The position numbers and the translations under genes are program-made. Source: Bog-473 sp963728845 (GTDB lineage: Bacteria > Actinomycetota > Acidimicrobiia > Acidimicrobiales > RAAP-2). From it: a stretch of DNA of 64,000 bases. Location of the stretch: assembly GCA_963728845.1 (NCBI GenBank), contig CAVSLS010000050.1:124001-188000 (forward strand), given 5' to 3'. This document shows positions 48,900-58,412 of this stretch, piece by piece; the first letter of the stretch is position 1; every line of letters starts with the position of its first letter. The notes below the pieces were generated by a model. That model was given only the letters and a program-made list of their open reading frames with translations. It did not search any database and was not told where the DNA came from.

Positions 48900-50615
48900 G
48901 TGAGCGTCAGCGGGACGAGGGCCGCATCACCTACGCGCTCGCCCACCCTCGAGGGCCACCGAACCCTCTCGGCGGGTGGCGCCGGCCACGAGCACCACCG
49001 ATCTCGCTCGGTCGTTCCGGCGATCGCCGTGGGGGGCTTCTTCGTCCTGGTGGCGATCCTGTACGTGTCGGCACGCCACGCGTTCGCCGGAGACTCGGAC
49101 GGAGCCACGGTTGTGCTGCAGGGACACGCAATGGGCACCGGCAATGTCACACTCAGTGGCTGGGCGCTCTCGCTCGACTCCTTCTGGACGGTGGACGCCG
49201 TCGTGTACACGCTCGTCGAGCTGGTGACAGGCATGCGGGGCATGCTGATGTTCCTCGTTCCGGCGATGATCGCCGCAGCCGTCGTCGTCGTGGGCGCTCT
49301 GCTTGCCCGCGACGGTCGTCGTGGGATCGCCGGTGTCGCGGCGGCGGCGACGGTCGTGGTCGTCCTGGGGCTGCCGAGCCATGCGCTGGCCAACGTTTTC
49401 CTCCGTGGGCCGCTGCACGTTGGTACGGCGTTGCTGTCCCTCTGCGCATTCGCAGGGCTGCGCTCGGGGCGCATCGGATGGGGTTGGGTCACGGCGGTCT
49501 TGTGCCTGGCCGCCGGCGTCCTCGGTGATTTCCAGATGGCCGTGCTCGGCATCGGGTCGGTCTGCACGGCCGGCGTCGTTGTGATGCTCCGAACGCGCGA
49601 CTGGCGCTCCGGAGTACCCGAGGTGGGCGCGGGTGCGGCCGGCCTGGTCCTCGCTGCTGTGGTCCGGGCGGGGTCCGACCTGGTGGGCACATTTTCGGTG
49701 AATGCCAGCCACCCCCGGGCCTCTGGCGCGCAGATGCTCAGCAATGTTCACCACCTCCCGTCGTGGGGCGCCAACATGCTCGGCGTCGGAGTTGGGCAGC
49801 TCGGCAACGGTGGTGTCCCGGTGGCGTTCGAGGCGGTGCACCTGATCGGCCTGTTTGTCGTGGCCGGGGGCATCATGGTGGGCGCCATTGCAATGGTCGG
49901 CGGGGCGATTCGTGGGCGGACGTCGCCGGTGGAGGCGAACGGGGCGTGGAGGGTGGAGGACCTTCTCGTCCTGGCCGTGTTCGCCGACCTCGGCGTCTTC
50001 GTCGTGCTGACGACTTCGGACGACCCCGGGTTCCTGCGTTATCTGACGGCGGCAGTCATCTTTGGGACCGTCCTGGCGGGACGTTGGGTTGGGCGCCTCG
50101 CTGCGTCGTGGCCGCCGGCGCTGCTCGTGAGGCGGGGTGCAGCCGCCGTCTGCCTCGCCCTCGTGGCCGCCTTCGCCGCCGCCTTCGGGTTCACCCTTGC
50201 CGCCCCCATGCCCAAGCAACCATATTTCCAGCTCGACAAGTTCCTCGAGGCTCGCCAACTGGTCGTCGGTATTGGCGACTACTGGAGTGCGTCGATCACC
50301 ACCGTGGCCACCAGCGGCGGCGTGACCGTGCGCCCCGTCATCACCACCCCGGCCGGGCGAGTGGTGCGCTACCAGCGCCAGTCCGCCGTGACCTGGTACA
50401 CGAATCAGTCATTCGAGTTCCTCGTCTACGACACCGCCAGGCCCTGGGGAGGTATCGACGCCACCACGGCCTCGCTGACGTTCGGCCCCGTAGCCCGGAC
50501 CTATGCGGTCGGCCCGTATCGGATCCTGGTCTGGGGGCACCCGCTCTCGGTGCCGGGCGCAGGCTTCGCTCTGGTGGCTGTCCAATCCAACAATTCTGGT
50601 CGCCGCGCCGGGTAG
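48900..50615 (+). CDS. Large polytopic membrane protein of unknown function
   Basis: About 571 residues from GTG 48900. Roughly ten hydrophobic helices (AIAVGGFFVLVAILYVS, MFLVPAMIAAAVVVVGALLA, LLVLAVFADLGVFVVL) and a soluble C-terminal domain with VGIGDYWSASITTVATSG. The loop SGWALSLDSFWTVDAVVY resembles GT-C-fold envelope proteins, but no motif is decisive. Neighbour of two glycosyltransferase-like genes, so an envelope role is inferred. Confidence 0.6.
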   Translation: MSVSGTRAASPTRSPTLEGHRTLSAGGAGHEHHRSRSVVPAIAVGGFFVLVAILYVSARHAFAGDSDGATVVLQGHAMGTGNVTLSGWALSLDSFWTVDAVVYTLVELVTGMRGMLMFLVPAMIAAAVVVVGALLARDGRRGIAGVAAAATVVVVLGLPSHALANVFLRGPLHVGTALLSLCAFAGLRSGRIGWGWVTAVLCLAAGVLGDFQMAVLGIGSVCTAGVVVMLRTRDWRSGVPEVGAGAAGLVLAAVVRAGSDLVGTFSVNASHPRASGAQMLSNVHHLPSWGANMLGVGVGQLGNGGVPVAFEAVHLIGLFVVAGGIMVGAIAMVGGAIRGRTSPVEANGAWRVEDLLVLAVFADLGVFVVLTTSDDPGFLRYLTAAVIFGTVLAGRWVGRLAASWPPALLVRRGAAAVCLALVAAFAAAFGFTLAAPMPKQPYFQLDKFLEARQLVVGIGDYWSASITTVATSGGVTVRPVITTPAGRVVRYQRQSAVTWYTNQSFEFLVYDTARPWGGIDATTASLTFGPVARTYAVGPYRILVWGHPLSVPGAGFALVAVQSNNSGRRAG

Positions 50616-50693
50616 GGCTTCTACGCGCTGACCACGCGGCTTGGGCGAAATCTCGGGGATGCTGGTCAGGGTCGGCATCGTCCGCCCGAGCAG

Positions 50694-52346
50694 TCAGGAG
50701 GCGATTGGTGTGGGCGCGAAGGCCAAGTAGTCGTGAATCGACCTGACTGCAGCTGAGCCTTCTCCGACGGCCGTGGCCACGCGCTTGGTCGACCCGGATC
50801 GAAGGTCACCCACGGCGAAGAGTCCGGGGTGATTCGTCTCGTACGGCAGAGGCGAGCGGCCCAAGGCGTTCCACGGCCCACTGAGGTGCTCGGCGGTCAA
50901 GGATCGATCGGTCAGCACGAATCCATGGTCGTCGAGCGCGGCGCAGCCAGAGAGCCAGGCTGACTGAGGATCAGCGCCGATGAAGGAGAACAGAGCGGCG
51001 CTGGGCCGTGTCGTCAAGCCATGTTGGCCCGCGATGCGCACGGAGCTCAGGACTTCGTCACCTTCGAGCCCGACGACCTGGCTCGAGGAGAGGATGTCGA
51101 TACGTGGATGGCTCTCCAATCGCTGGACGAGGTAGCCCGACATGCCGGCGCTCAGTTGCGCGCCCCGGATCACCACCGTGACACCGCTCCCCTTGTCAGC
51201 CAAGAAGATCGCGGCCTGTCCCGCCGAATTTCCCCCGCCCACCACCACCACTGGGCTGCCGGCGCACAAGCGCGCCTCGAGTTCTGTCGCGGCGTAGTAG
51301 ACGCCCTTGGCCTCGAACTCGTCTATCCGATCGACGTTGAGACGCCGGTAGTGCGCGCCGGTCGCAGCGATGACTGCTCGACCGGCCACCTGCGAGTCGT
51401 CCGAGAGCTCGACGACGAGATGGCCTGCCCGCTCGCTCAGGCCGACTGCCTGGCAGGGAGCGGTCAACTGTGCACCGAACTTCTCTGCTTGCACCACTCC
51501 CCGCTGGGAGAGGTCGGAACCCGAAATACCGGTCGGAAAGCCGAAGTAGTTCTCGATTCTCGAACTCGTCCCCGCTTGACCACCCGGGGCCACCATGTCG
51601 ACCCCGAGCGTCCGGAGCCCCTCGGAGGCGCCGTACACGGCTGCAGCCAGCCCTGACGGACCTCCGCCGACGATGACGAGATCGAAGCAGCGCCCTGGGA
51701 GGCGATCGACGGTCAGGCCCAGATAGTCGGCCAGCTCCCCCGGGGTCGCACGACGAAACACGGTCCCCGAGGAGACGACGACGGGGTAATCGGACGGCTC
51801 GAGGCCGAACTGCTCGACCATGGACTCCACCTGAGGGTCGGCATCGGGATCCAGCCACTCATGGGGGATCCGAATCCGCGAGAGGAACTCGCGCAGCTGA
51901 AGCACTTCGGGCGAGAAGCGAGAGCCGACGACTCGCGTCGCCGGCCCGGCACCCTCCATGAGCTCGTTGCGACGCGCCATGAACGTCGCAAGGATCTTGT
52001 CGCTCAGCTGCTCTTGCGTGGCGAGAACCCGCCGGAGCTCTTCGGCAGGGACAGCCAGCAGTTCGCCGCTCTCGGCCACCCGGGCCGAGACGAAAACCCG
52101 CAGGCCTGTCAACAGGTTCAATTCTCCGAGAAACCGTCCCGGCCCGTGCGTGACGATGACCCGCTCTTCCCCGTCGACGTCCAGAACGATCTCGACCAGT
52201 CCGGAGAGGACGACGTAGAAGTCATAGCCGGTGTCACCAGCCCTGTAGAGGTACTCTCCGGCCCGGACGGCGCGCCGGGTGCCGCGCGACTCCAACTGAG
52301 CGATCTCCGAATCGTCGAGATTGGGAATCAGTGCCGCGTCCATCAT
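50694..52346 (-). CDS. Cyclic-nucleotide-binding / glutaredoxin-like / thioredoxin-reductase-like fusion
   Basis: A 550-residue protein, MMDAALIPNLDD. Domain order: cyclic-nucleotide-binding domain (1-125; RAGDTGYDFYVVLSG, FLGELNLLTG), a glutaredoxin-like domain without CxxC (140-210), and a two-Rossmann flavoprotein (GGGPSG 227-232, GGQAGTSSRIENYFGF, GGGNSAG 370-376). The redox CxxC expected before the second GGG is AATE (352-355), so it cannot work as a normal thioredoxin reductase. It may be a nucleotide- and redox-sensing NADPH oxidase or regulator. It follows the TetR gene by 16 bases in one operon. Confidence 0.88.
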   Translation of the reverse strand: MMDAALIPNLDDSEIAQLESRGTRRAVRAGEYLYRAGDTGYDFYVVLSGLVEIVLDVDGEERVIVTHGPGRFLGELNLLTGLRVFVSARVAESGELLAVPAEELRRVLATQEQLSDKILATFMARRNELMEGAGPATRVVGSRFSPEVLQLREFLSRIRIPHEWLDPDADPQVESMVEQFGLEPSDYPVVVSSGTVFRRATPGELADYLGLTVDRLPGRCFDLVIVGGGPSGLAAAVYGASEGLRTLGVDMVAPGGQAGTSSRIENYFGFPTGISGSDLSQRGVVQAEKFGAQLTAPCQAVGLSERAGHLVVELSDDSQVAGRAVIAATGAHYRRLNVDRIDEFEAKGVYYAATELEARLCAGSPVVVVGGGNSAGQAAIFLADKGSGVTVVIRGAQLSAGMSGYLVQRLESHPRIDILSSSQVVGLEGDEVLSSVRIAGQHGLTTRPSAALFSFIGADPQSAWLSGCAALDDHGFVLTDRSLTAEHLSGPWNALGRSPLPYETNHPGLFAVGDLRSGSTKRVATAVGEGSAAVRSIHDYLAFAPTPIAS

Positions 52347-52362
52347 GGGAACCCCTTGGATC

Positions 52363-53043
52363 CTAGAGACCTGCAACCTCTTCGATGTACGGCGCCAGGA
52401 TCTGGGCCAGCAAACGCCGATGCCGCTGGCTGCGGTCCTGCTTCGGGGCCACCGTGTCGTACGCCATGGAGTCGAGAAGCTGTTGGCTGAAGGCGAAACC
52501 ACGGATGACGAGAAAGATGGTCGTCGCCAGCTCGGACTTGTTGGCGGCCGGCCCGAGGGCGTCCCGCAGCAGTCTCCGGACGTGGGCATTGGACCGCTCC
52601 GCGACCTCGAGCATCGTCTTACGGACTTCGGCGCTGGTGCGGGGGTCGTGGTCCATGTTGAGCAGCACCTGAAGGCTGGCCAGATAGTCGGGCCTGGCGT
52701 AGTGAGCCGAGAACACCTCGATCAGCTGTGACATCCGCTCCACCACGGTGGGCCCGTCTATATGTGCCTCCTCGACGGTCGCGACCATGTGACTCGCGCC
52801 CTCTTCCAACACCGCGAGCATCAGGCCCTCGCGGTTGCCGAAGTACCACTGGATCACCCCCCACGTCACCCCCGCCCTGCGGGCGATCTCATTGGTACTG
52901 GATCCTCGGTAAAAGCCCAGGTCGATGATGCATTCAACAGCCGCACGGATCACCCGGTCACGGGTGTCGACATCCCCGCTGCCGGCCGTCCGCTCGCGGC
53001 GCTGACCGCGGTCGGCCGTGGTCCGGTCCGGCTTGATCGTCAC
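52363..53043 (-). CDS. TetR-family transcriptional regulator
   Basis: About 226 residues from GTG 53043 (VTIKPDRTTAD); an ATG at 53100 lies inside the operator and is less likely. HTH: VIRAAVECIIDLGFYRGSST, then RRAGVTWGVIQWYFGNREG. The promoter region contains CATTGT-AGCT-ACTATG, which overlaps the -10 boxes of both this gene and the divergent amidohydrolase, consistent with autorepression. A matching site lies at the CaiB-DUF35-thiolase promoter (58,277). Confidence 0.88.
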   Translation of the reverse strand: MTIKPDRTTADRGQRRERTAGSGDVDTRDRVIRAAVECIIDLGFYRGSSTNEIARRAGVTWGVIQWYFGNREGLMLAVLEEGASHMVATVEEAHIDGPTVVERMSQLIEVFSAHYARPDYLASLQVLLNMDHDPRTSAEVRKTMLEVAERSNAHVRRLLRDALGPAANKSELATTIFLVIRGFAFSQQLLDSMAYDTVAPKQDRSQRHRRLLAQILAPYIEEVAGL

Positions 53044-53097
53044 GATGGCAACTCTAGGGCTCCCCTTGTCGGCCGGAGGGCCCCATGTTACCTTCGA

Positions 53098-53122
53098 CAT
53101 TGTAGCTACTATGTCATTGCAT
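53098..53122. promoter_or_regulatory. TetR-type operator, site 1 (CATTGT-AGCT-ACTATG)
   Basis: Inverted repeat 53098-53113 with 5 of 6 arm positions matching, extended to TACTATGTCATTGCAT (53107-53122). It overlaps TACTAT (53107-53112, -10 for the amidohydrolase) and TACAAT on the minus strand (53104-53099, -10 for the TetR). Confidence 0.62.
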
Positions 53123-53175
53123 CCGAGGGTCCCGTGCACAGCGGAGGCTCCCGATTCACTGTCCGAGGAGGGCGC

Positions 53176-54237
53176 ATGACGACCCGGCTGATATCCGTCG
53201 ATTCTCACGTCAAGGTGATGCCCGAACAGCTGAGGGACCTGATGCCGGCGAAGTACCACGCCGACTGGGACGCGGCCGTTGCAGCCGAGCGGGAGCAGCA
53301 CCTGAGAGAGATGGGGGGCATGGATCCCTCCGTCATGGTGGCCGGGTTCAGCCACGAGGCCTTCACGAGTCCCGGCTACTACGACGCGGCCGAGCGGCTC
53401 AAAGCCATGGACCGTGACGGAGTGGACGTGGAGATCCTCTACAGCGAGGTCAGCGCCTTTCGGCACTACCCCCGCATGAAGGAGGGTTGGAAGGAGGCGT
53501 CGGAGGCCTTCAATCGATTCATGCTCGATTTCGCCTCCGCGGATCCGGTACGCCTCGTCCCGGCCTATCAGGTGCCGCTCATGGACATCGACTTCGCCGT
53601 ACAGCAGATCGAAGGACTTGCTGTCGAGGGGGCAAGGGCCATCCACATTCCGACCTTCCCGGCCGAAGTCGGCCTGCCCGAGTACCACGACGCCCGGTAC
53701 GACCCAGTCTGGGCGACGATCGCGGAGTCCGGGATGTCGATCAGCCAACACCTCGGGCTCGTCGAGTCGTTGTGGGATGTCTTCCGCAGAGACCCCACAC
53801 CCCAGAAGGCAATTTTCACGTCACAGACTCCCATGCGATTGGCCGAGACGATCGCATTCTGGATCCTGCCGGGCGTGCTGGCTCGGTTCCCGGAGTTGAA
53901 GATCGTGCTGGTCGAGCCGAGCTTGGGCTGGGTGCCCTTCTACCTCGATCTCTTGGATTCGATGGCAGAGGGCCCCTACGACTTCCCGGGGCTGGACGAC
54001 AAGCCGAGCAGCTACTTCCACCGCCAGATGTACCTCACCTTCGTGGACGACCCGCGGGGACTCGATCACCGTCACACGCTCGGCGTCGATCGGATCATGT
54101 GGTCCACCGATTTTCCCCATCCGGCCACCTCGTGGCCCAACTCGCAGGGCATCGTCGCGAAGAACTTCGAGGGCATCCCCGCTGACGAGAGGGATCTGAT
54201 CGTGGCCGGCAACACGGCCCGCGTGTACGGGCTCTGA
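53176..54237 (+). CDS. Amidohydrolase family 2 protein
   Basis: A 353-residue, uninterrupted enzyme from ATG 53176 with GAGGAGGG upstream. N-terminal motif ISVDSHVKV, central IHIPTFPAEVG, SQHLGLVESL and C-terminal WSTDFPHPATS, IVAGNTARVYGL. The PHPAT loop and TIM-barrel ligand pattern fit decarboxylase/hydrolase members. Its promoter carries the CATWGT-N4-ACTATG operator. Confidence 0.92.
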   Translation: MTTRLISVDSHVKVMPEQLRDLMPAKYHADWDAAVAAEREQHLREMGGMDPSVMVAGFSHEAFTSPGYYDAAERLKAMDRDGVDVEILYSEVSAFRHYPRMKEGWKEASEAFNRFMLDFASADPVRLVPAYQVPLMDIDFAVQQIEGLAVEGARAIHIPTFPAEVGLPEYHDARYDPVWATIAESGMSISQHLGLVESLWDVFRRDPTPQKAIFTSQTPMRLAETIAFWILPGVLARFPELKIVLVEPSLGWVPFYLDLLDSMAEGPYDFPGLDDKPSSYFHRQMYLTFVDDPRGLDHRHTLGVDRIMWSTDFPHPATSWPNSQGIVAKNFEGIPADERDLIVAGNTARVYGL

Positions 54238-54246
54238 GGAAGGCCC

Positions 54247-55414
54247 TCACGGTCGTCTGAGGATCACACCAGTTCGGCCTGCGCACACGAGCGCAGTCGC
54301 GGGATCGACCAGCTGATTGGGTGACGTGCCGCGGAGTTGCTGCACAGCTTCGGTGGTGAGGTTCAGTCCGTGGATGTACCCCTCACCGATCAAGCCACCG
54401 TTCGTGTTGCAGGGGAGATCACCGTGCGGGCCAAGGTTGCCGTCTGCAATGAAATCCTTGGCCTCCCCGGGACCGCAGAAGCCGAGAGCCTCGAGTTGCA
54501 TCAGGAACATCGGGGAGAACGCGTCGTAGATCATTGCGACGTCGATTTCGGAGCGGCTGCATCCATACCCGTCGAACAGGCGCTCGGCCATTGCGGCGCA
54601 GCCCCCCATGACCGCAATGTCCCTCGTGTAGTGGTTGCTGGCAATCTCCTCTTCGAAGCGACCGGCGCTCGCTGCCGCAGCGATGAGCACCGGCCTGTCG
54701 CTGGCAGCTGCACGATCAGCGGAGGTGATCGCCAGGGCCACGGAGCCATCGGTCTCCTGGCAACAATCGAAGAGCCGGATGGCTGGTTCGGCGATCCATC
54801 GCGAGGCCTGGTGCTCGTCCAACGTGATCCGCTTCTTGTAGAAGTGGGCATTCGGGTTGTTCGCGGCGTACGCCCTGAATTGCACGACCGCACGACCAAA
54901 ATCCTCGCTCGACACGCCATACGCGTGCATGTAGCGGACCGCGTTGAGCGACATCCACGACGCGGGCGTGAGGACGCCGTACGGGGTGCACCATTGCATG
55001 GCCGTGGAGCCGGAATGTGACGAGGTCCCTCTATTCCCAACGGCCGCTCGGCCGAAGCGCTCGCCCGACCTCGCCTTGATGGCTCGATAGGCGACCACCA
55101 CGTCAGCGATGCCCGCTGCCACCGCCGATGCAGCGTGGAGGAGCACGCCTTGGGAACCACCGCCCCCGTAGGGCACCCGGCTGGAGAATCGGATCTCCGG
55201 GATGCCGAGGGCCCGGACGAGCTCGGTCTCCTCCACGGGATCGATCGTGTAGCTGACCAGCCCGTCCACGTCCGCCGTGGTGAGTCCCGCATCGGCGAGC
55301 GCCGCCACGATCGCTTCGGCGGCGAGTTGCGTCTCGCTGCGACCGGCCGCCTTGGAGAACTCCGTCTGCCCGACACCGACGATCGCCGTCGCGTTCGCGG
55401 AGCCGGCTATCCAT
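54247..55414 (-). CDS. Thiolase-fold (lipid-transfer/aldolase-type) enzyme (one frameshift near start)
   Basis: About 388 residues. The frame is open from near 55400, but the natural start is probably ATG 55414, which overlaps the DUF35 stop, with one extra C near 55400. Thiolase features: ATAIVGVGQTEFSKAAG, VGVGQ, GGGGSQGVLLHAA, NTNGGLIGEGYIHGLN. The nucleophilic Cys position appears to be Gly/Ser and the GHP histidine is replaced by Tyr (GEGYIHG). This matches the Ltp2-type retro-aldolases of steroid side-chain degradation rather than true thiolases; that assignment is inference. Confidence 0.8.
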
Positions 55415-55832
55415 CGGCCGTCCCCTTGGGCTTGAAGACGGGGACCGCGCCGTCGTGACTGGTCGGCCGGAAGTCGACCCTCACCGGCATCCCGATGCTG
55501 ATGTCGCTGGGGTCGACATCGACCAGGTTCGACAACACCCGGACGCCCTCGTCGAGGTCGATGAGGGCGGCCAGCACCGGGTAGTCGAACGCCGGGTTCT
55601 GCGGGTGATGCAGGATGGTGTAGCTGTAGATGACACCATCCCCCGCCAGGTCGATGATCTCGAACTCGAGCGAGTGGCACACCGGGCACATGGGGCGGGG
55701 CGGGTGGCGCAACCGGCCACATCGCCGGCACTTCTGTGTGACGAGCCGGCCATCCCGCGCCGCGTCCCAATAGAAGTGGTTGTCGTCATTGAGGAGAGGA
55801 GCTGGGCGGGAGACCTCGCCCGAGTCGGTCAT
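55407..55832 (-). CDS. DUF35 OB-fold zinc-ribbon acyl-CoA-associated protein
   Basis: A 141-residue protein, MTDSGEVSRPA. Four Cys of the zinc ribbon in QKCRRCGRLRHPPRPMCPVC, followed by an OB fold (VIYSYTILHHPQNPAFDYP, PVRVDFRP). DUF35 proteins bind thiolase-fold enzymes and form the retro-aldolase complexes of steroid catabolism. It overlaps the CaiB stop (ATGA) and the thiolase start, so three genes are translationally coupled. Confidence 0.9.
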   Translation of the reverse strand: MTDSGEVSRPAPLLNDDNHFYWDAARDGRLVTQKCRRCGRLRHPPRPMCPVCHSLEFEIIDLAGDGVIYSYTILHHPQNPAFDYPVLAALIDLDEGVRVLSNLVDVDPSDISIGMPVRVDFRPTSHDGAVPVFKPKGTADG

Positions 55833-58244
55833 GTGGCTCCATCGAGGACGGCACGACCCTCCACCATGGCCTCGAGCTCGGCGTCGGTGTATCCCAGTTC
55901 CTTCAAGATGTCCCGGGTGTGCTCCCCGCAGGCGCATGGACCGCGTTGGACGACCGGCTCGGCGGGGCTCGTGTTGACCAGCAGGCCCGGGTCTTCGAAT
56001 CGACCCACGCTGCTCGACCGCGTCTCGCTGACCAGGCGCAATCGCCTGGCGTGGGGATCGTCGAAGAGATTACGGCAGAAGAATTCGTCGACCAGCTCAA
56101 TCGGCACCCCCTCGCCATCGAGGGCAGCGAAGGCCTCCGTCGCCACCGCGCTCTCGAAATACGATCCGAGCCAGGCGGCCACCGACTCGTCGTCGTCGGC
56201 GGTGGGTGCGCCGGGAACCGCCATCCTCAGCGTCGCCCGCGCCTCGCCGGTGATGGCGGCGAGAAAGACCCATTTGCCGAGCGCGCACCGATAGAGGCGG
56301 TAATAAGGAGAGAGCCCGAACTGATCGCCGTCCACATGCCCCCAGTCCGGCGCCGAACCATCCGAATGGATCCATGCGTAGGACGTGTGCAAGAGCCCGG
56401 CGTTGACAATGGAGGTGCTCACCGCTTGTCCTTCCCCGGTCCTCTCCCGGTGGTAGAGGGCGCTCGTGATGGCGATGGCCGCCAGAAGGGCATTGCCGGT
56501 GTCCCCCATGTTGGACCGGCTCCAGAGCGGAGGGTTGCCGGCGCCGCACGCCCCGTCCTCCCACTCCGTCCCCGTCATTGCCGCGGCGTTCTGGTCGGTG
56601 CCGGGCAGATCGGACCTGGGACCCCTTTCGTACCCCCGAGTATTGCAGTAGACCAGGCTCGGATAGCGCTCACGGAGGGTCTCGTAGTCGAGCCCCAACC
56701 GGGCGGCCGCACCCGGCCTCCAGTTCAACGTCATCACGTCGGAGCGCTGCAGCAACTTCTCGAGCACCTCCCTGCCGGCAGGCTCCTTGAGATTGAGCGC
56801 CACGCTGCGCTTCCCGCGGTTCGTGCCGAGACCCATGTGCGTGCCGTTCCAGTAGGTGTCGTGCAGCGCGTTGATCTTGATGACGTCTGCTCCGAGGTCG
56901 GCGAGCGCACGCCCCGTGAACGGCCCCGCCACCCCGAGCCCGAGGTCGAGGACCCGAACACCGGCCAAGGGATGCGCGAGCGATTCATCGGACCCGAGAG
57001 CAGCACCGGGTCGCGCCGCGCCGGAACGGTCCTCGGCGAGCACCTCATCGGTGTGCTGGCCGGAGCTGGGCGCCGGCCCCGTGACGGCGCCCGGCGTGGC
57101 CGAGAACTCCAGCAAAGGTCCGGCATGGTGGATCGGTCCCTGTTCGGGATCGTCGACCTCGACCACACAGCCATCGGCGAGGTACGACTTGTCCGCCAGC
57201 GCCTCCCCCGGCGACCGGACGGTGGTGATTCCGAGACCCGCCTCCTCGGCCGCGCGGACCCACTCGTCGGCCGGGAACTTCTTGAACGCCTCCGCCAGTT
57301 GCGGGTGGAGGATGTTGCCCGTCAACATCCCTTCTGGCTCCATGGGCACTCGATCCGGATCGTCCCGGTACGACGTGTCCAGCCCGAGGGCCGACAGCTT
57401 GTCCCCTTCGGCCGCAGTCAGGACCCACCGGGGCCGGAGTGTCCAGTGATGGACCCATTTGCCGTCCGCACATTCGTAGAGACCCTCGATCGACCTCGAA
57501 TCGACGGGCCACATCCAGTACAGCGGCGCATCCGGGTCCTCGACCCGCTGCCAGTTCAGGCACGACGCAGCCAGGGCGCCCTGGAGCAGCGATGTGGTGA
57601 CGCGCTGACCCAGACCACTGACCTGTCGAGCGCGCAGGGCGGCGGCGATCCCCAGCGTGGCGAAGTAGGTCGCTCCGATGCTCGGCCACGGGGTGCGCGG
57701 GAAGATGGGACCGTCCCGATCGGCCCCCCGGACGAGTCCCTCGGGCGCACCGAACTCGGGGTACGGCCCGCTCCGGCCGTTGATGAACTCCATGGCCGTC
57801 CCCCGCCGGCCTTTCTGGTCATAGAGAAGGCCGGTCCGGGCAGCCACGAGCCCGTCGTAGCCGGGGCGGTCGCGGTGGACGGGGTGCTCCCCGTAGCCGG
57901 TGATCGAACAGGTGATCATCCGAGGATTGAGACCACTGAGGGCATCATGGTCGATGCCGAGCCGCGTCGTCGTCCCAAACGAGAAGCTGTCGACGACGAC
58001 ATCGGATGTCCGTGCGAGCTCGTCGAATTGCCTGCCGTCCCGCGGCGCTGTGCAGATCGAGGCGGGCACTTCGCTTGCCCCTATTCCAGACCCGATAGCC
58101 GGTCTGCTGCGCAAATGGATCGCCCATTGGCGACTCGATCCGTATGACGTCGGCACCGTTGTCGGCCAGGAACATGGTGGTCATCGGTCCCGCCATGCCC
58201 CAGGACAGGTCGAGGACGCGCAGATCTTCGAATACTCCAGCCAT
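55829..58244 (-). CDS. Fused double-domain CaiB/BaiF (family III) CoA-transferase (one apparent frameshift)
   Basis: About 804 residues: domain one from MAGVFEDLRVLDLSWGMAG, domain two from LAGVRVLDLGLGVAGPFTG. A shift near 58050 after LDLHSAAGRQ joins FDELARTSDVVVDS. The catalytic Asp positions look conserved in both halves (RPGYDGLVAA; LPGTDQNAAAM), unlike the other fused transferase at 23.8 kb. It transfers CoA between acids, probably activating the pathway substrate. First gene of the CaiB-DUF35-thiolase operon; the dyad at 58277 overlaps its promoter. Confidence 0.85.
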
Positions 58245-58276
58245 ACGACTCCACCCTTCACATTCCGGTGGCCCAC

Positions 58277-58301
58277 CATAGTTCTTACTATGTCATGGCA
58301 T
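58277..58301. promoter_or_regulatory. TetR-type operator, site 2 (CATAGT-TCTT-ACTATG)
   Basis: A perfect 6-bp inverted repeat with a 4-base spacer at 58277-58292. TACTATGTCATGGCAT (58286-58301) matches 15 of 16 bases with the site at 53107-53122. It lies about 35-60 bases before the CaiB ATG and overlaps TATGGT, its likely -10. Confidence 0.65.
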
Positions 58302-58412
58302 GACGAGGTCAACCCACAGGGCCGCCCTTCGCGGCGTGCACCAGCGCCGACGGCTACGGCGGGTGCGAGAAGCGTCGCTTGAACTGGATCTTTTCGATCC
58401 TGCCCGCCATCC

